9,766 nucleotides of DNA. It comes from SIG588 sp045654545. GTDB taxonomy: Bacteria; Bacillota; Clostridia; Oscillospirales; Acutalibacteraceae. The stretch is taken from contig JAZONO010000084.1 in the NCBI GenBank assembly GCA_045654545.1, positions 1 to 9,766 on the forward strand. The letters run 5' to 3'. Made by a program: the position numbers and the translations under genes. Below, piece after piece: positions 5,909 to 9,766 of the stretch (position 1 is the stretch's first letter; each line of letters starts with the position of its first letter). The notes beneath the pieces were generated by a model. That model was not told where the DNA came from. It saw nothing but the letters and a program-made list of their open reading frames with translations, and made no database searches.

Positions 5909-6412
5909 ATGCAGACATTGGATATCATATCGGTCAATCTCTGGTCGATCCTTGTCTCTTTGTGCAACCTTCTGCTCTTGTTTTTGATCCTTAAAAAATT
6001 CCTTTACAAACCGGTCAAGAAATTGATCGCCGACCGTGAGGAACAACTGGATGCGCAGTTCAAAGCCGCCGCCGAAGCCGAAGCATCTGCCAAAGCAGAC
6101 AAAGCGGCGTGGGAAGAAAAGCGCGAAGCCGCCGCTGCCGAAGCAGATACCATCATCAAGACCGCCACGGTGAACGCCGAACGTCGTTCGGATGCCATCG
6201 TTTCGGAAGCGCGCGAAAAAGCGGATGGCATCGTGCGGCAGGCACAAACGCAAGCGGAATTGGAACACAAAAAGGCCGAAGCGATCATTCGTCAAGAGAT
6301 CGTGGACGTTTCTGCCGTGTTGGCAACCAAGATGTTGGAGCGTGAAGTGCGCACCGAGGATCACCGCCAAATGATCGATTCCTTTATAAAGGATATGGGT
6401 GACGGCGAATGA
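5909..6412 (+). CDS. atpF: ATP synthase Fo subunit b
   Basis: Subunit b is the peripheral stalk that holds the F1 head against rotation. The 167-residue protein has one N-terminal membrane helix (about residues 9-31, WSILVSLCNLLLLFLILKKF), then the conserved FLYKPVKKLI hinge, then a long Ala/Glu/Lys-rich helix (about 40-150) expected to form a coiled-coil dimer. It ends in a short segment that would contact subunit delta. Length and layout are normal for the family. Only one b gene is seen, so a homodimer is expected. The ATG at 5909 follows AGAGGAGT; the stop overlaps the atpH start as ATGA, a 4-base overlap typical of translational coupling. Confidence 0.95.
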   Translation: MQTLDIISVNLWSILVSLCNLLLLFLILKKFLYKPVKKLIADREEQLDAQFKAAAEAEASAKADKAAWEEKREAAAAEADTIIKTATVNAERRSDAIVSEAREKADGIVRQAQTQAELEHKKAEAIIRQEIVDVSAVLATKMLEREVRTEDHRQMIDSFIKDMGDGE

Positions 6413-6931
6413 CGAACGTGAGCAAGGAATACGCCGAAGCACTGTTTTTGTTGAGTGAAGAAAACGGCGAGTGTGATGCGATTGCCGCCGCACTGGAAAC
6501 GGTTTCTGCCGTGCTGCAAGAAAACCCCACCTACGTGGAGTTTCTTTCCTCGCCCACCATTCCGAAGAATGAACGGGTGCAAGCACTCGGCACGGCGTTT
6601 GCCTCGTTGCCCGAAACGGCAGTTTCCTTTTTGCAGTTGTTGTGCGAGCGGGGTCACATCCGCGAATACGATGTGGCGGCGGAACATTTTGCCGCTCTTC
6701 GCCGTGAGGCACAAAACCGCACAACCGCAACCGTCATTTCGGCGGTGGAACTGACCGACGAGGAAAAAGCACGGTTGAACGAAAAATTGAACGCCGCAGA
6801 GAACAAAGCCGTCACGATTCAATGGACGGTGGACGAATCTCTGCTTGGCGGTGTGATTGTGGAGATGGACGGCAAAGTGCTGGACGGCAGTTTGCGGCAT
6901 CGTTTGCAGGAAGTGAAGGAAGTGATTAGCA

Positions 6932-6948
<17 letters not shown>
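6409..6948 (+). CDS. atpH: ATP synthase F1 subunit delta
   Basis: Subunit delta links the b stalk to the top of the alpha/beta head. The 179-residue protein starts with the usual helical N-terminal domain (SKEYAEALFLLSEE) that binds the N terminus of alpha. The C-terminal domain has the family signature DESLLGGVIVEMDGKVLDGSLRHRL (about residues 142-166). Length is normal. Its ATG overlaps the atpF stop by 4 bases, with no separate strong ribosome binding site, so translation probably depends on ribosomes ending atpF. Its end overlaps the atpA start by 17 bases. Confidence 0.95.
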
Positions 6949-8425
<1,477 letters not shown>

Positions 8426-8430
8426 TATAG

Positions 8431-9234
8431 GTGGGAGCAGATATTAAATCGCTGCGCATCCGCATTAAAAGTGTGGATTCCACCCTGCATTTGACCAAAG
8501 CAATGGGGTTGGTGGCATCCTCCAAAATGCGCCGTGCGAACGAAGGGATGAATCGCGGACGGCAATACGCCGAAGCGGTGACCCGTGCGGTATCCTTGCT
8601 CACCGCCTGCGACGAATGTCGGCGCAGTCCGTATATGCAGGTGCGTGACGAAGGGCGCACCCGCCTGATCGTGATCGCGGGCGACCGCGGATTGGCGGGT
8701 GGGTATAACGCCAACGTGTTCCGCACAGTGCGTGATCTGCCGCACGAATCCGTGTTGCCCATCGGCAAACGGGCGTGTGACCGTTACGGCGGCATGGTGA
8801 ACTCTTCGGAAGATTTCACCTATGCCGAAGCGCACGGCATGGCCGAAGCGTTGTGTGATGCATTTGCCGCCGGAGAATACGATCGTTTGGGCATCGTGTC
8901 CACGCGTTACGTATCTATTATGGTGCAAGAGCCGATCGTACAATGGGTTCTCCCCTTGTCCCCCACCGAACAGACGGATGGGGTTGGCGTGGTGTTTGAG
9001 CCGAACGAAACGCAACTGCTTAACGCCGCCGTTCCCACCTATGTGGCAGGTATTTTGATGGCGGCCGTGCGTGAAAGCTTTGCTTGCGAAGTAGCGGCAC
9101 GCCGCACGGCGATGGATTCAGCAGGTAAAAACGCGCAGGAAATGATCGACGATTTGCAGTTGCAATACAACCGCGCACGCCAAGGCGCGATCACGCAAGA
9201 GATCACCGAAATCGTTGCCGGCAGCGGCAGTTAG
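8431..9234 (+). CDS. atpG: ATP synthase F1 subunit gamma
   Basis: Gamma is the central shaft that turns with the c ring and drives the beta conformations. The 267-residue protein has the conserved N-terminal helix (IKSLRIRIKSVDSTLHLTKAMGLVASSKMRRA, about residues 5-36), the central Rossmann-like part with GDRGLAGGYN (84-93), and the C-terminal helix with AMDSAGKNAQEMIDDLQLQYNRARQGAITQEITEIVAG (about 227-264). It is somewhat shorter than many bacterial gammas (about 280-290), the difference lying in the middle domain; all key regions are present. The start is GTG at 8431, five bases after the atpA stop, with AGGTGA just upstream overlapping the end of atpA. Confidence 0.95.
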   Translation: MGADIKSLRIRIKSVDSTLHLTKAMGLVASSKMRRANEGMNRGRQYAEAVTRAVSLLTACDECRRSPYMQVRDEGRTRLIVIAGDRGLAGGYNANVFRTVRDLPHESVLPIGKRACDRYGGMVNSSEDFTYAEAHGMAEALCDAFAAGEYDRLGIVSTRYVSIMVQEPIVQWVLPLSPTEQTDGVGVVFEPNETQLLNAAVPTYVAGILMAAVRESFACEVAARRTAMDSAGKNAQEMIDDLQLQYNRARQGAITQEITEIVAGSGS

Positions 9235-9245
9235 GAGTGAATACA

Positions 9246-9766
9246 GTGGCTAATACAGAATACGGACGCGTATCGCAGGTCATGGGACCTGTTGTGGACG
9301 TCCGTTTTGAAGAAGGGCATCTGCCCGCCATTTATAATGCATTGACCGTTCCCAACGGAGATAAGACTCTGACGGTGGAAGTGGCACAACACATCGGCGA
9401 CAACGTCGCACGATGCATTGCCATGGCATCCACCGACGGTTTGCGCCGCGGCGCACCCGTGACCGATACGGGCAAAGCCATCAGCGTACCTGTGGGACGT
9501 GAAACGCTCGGCCGTATCTTCAACGTGCTCGGCGATGCAGTGGATAACGGCGAAGAGGTAAAATCTGAGGAACGTTGGAACATTCATCGTCCCGCCCCCT
9601 CGTATGACGAACTCGCCACCTCGACCGAGATTTTGGAAACCGGTATCAAAGTCATCGACTTGATCTGTCCCTATTCCAAGGGCGGTAAGATCGGTCTGTT
9701 CGGCGGTGCGGGTGTCGGCAAAACCGTGTTGATCATGGAGTTGATCAACAACATCGCCAAACAACA
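9246..9766 (+). CDS. atpD: ATP synthase F1 subunit beta, N-terminal part, cut by window end
   Basis: Beta carries the catalytic ATP sites. The visible 173 codons include the N-terminal barrel (TEYGRVSQVMGPVVDVRF at residues 4-21), VPVGRETLGRIFNVLGDAVD (81-100) and the Walker A loop GGAGVGKT (153-160), whose lysine and threonine bind ATP and magnesium. About 290 further residues, including Walker B and the catalytic glutamate, would lie beyond the window. The start is GTG at 9246 with AGGAGTGA (9233-9240) upstream, overlapping the atpG stop. No in-frame stop occurs before the edge. It is the third consecutive atp gene with a GTG start. Confidence 0.95.
   Translation, partial: MANTEYGRVSQVMGPVVDVRFEEGHLPAIYNALTVPNGDKTLTVEVAQHIGDNVARCIAMASTDGLRRGAPVTDTGKAISVPVGRETLGRIFNVLGDAVDNGEEVKSEERWNIHRPAPSYDELATSTEILETGIKVIDLICPYSKGGKIGLFGGAGVGKTVLIMELINNIAKQ

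Overview
This window looks like chromosomal DNA of an anaerobic Gram-positive bacterium of the class Clostridia, perhaps an Oscillospirales (Ruminococcaceae-like) lineage. The reasons are a T-box riboswitch, a VanW-family protein, the Clostridia-like protein sequences, strong GGAGG-type ribosome binding sites, sigma-A promoters close to consensus, and a c subunit with a sodium-type binding site. Base composition is moderately GC-rich by eye. The lineage is an inference and no database search was run.

Layout. (1) Bases 2-604, plus strand: the 3' part of a cysteine synthase gene (cysK-like). (2) Bases 611-652: a perfect 18-bp hairpin that can act as a terminator in both directions between two convergent genes. 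(3) Bases 654-2954, minus strand: one large gene that joins an XRE helix-turn-helix, a cupin sensor domain and a medium-chain-type acyl-CoA synthetase. It is preceded by a complete T-box leader (about 2985-3255) with its own consensus promoter (3262-3290). (4) Bases 3298-4122, minus strand: a VanW-family protein with its own promoter. (5) Bases 4123-4292: a divergent promoter region with small palindromes. (6) Bases 4293-9766, plus strand: the F1Fo ATP synthase operon in the usual order atpI-atpB-atpE-atpF-atpH-atpA-atpG-atpD. The last gene is cut by the window end, and atpC would be expected just beyond.

How the parts work together. The ATP synthase genes are tightly packed, with overlaps of 4, 8 and 17 bases and gaps of 5 to 21 bases, behind one strong promoter. 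They encode the membrane sector (a, c10-15, b), the stalk (delta, gamma) and the catalytic head (alpha, beta). The c subunit has two membrane carboxylates (Glu31, Glu64) and the other ligands of sodium-driven rotors, so the enzyme is predicted to be Na+-coupled.

The most unusual part is the minus-strand unit. A CoA ligase carrying its own DNA-binding and ligand-sensing domains sits under a tRNA-sensing T-box, which normally controls aminoacyl-tRNA synthetase, amino-acid biosynthesis or transport genes. This points to a link between the acid that the ligase activates and amino-acid supply. The specifier codon, and hence the amino acid, cannot be fixed with certainty from the sequence alone.
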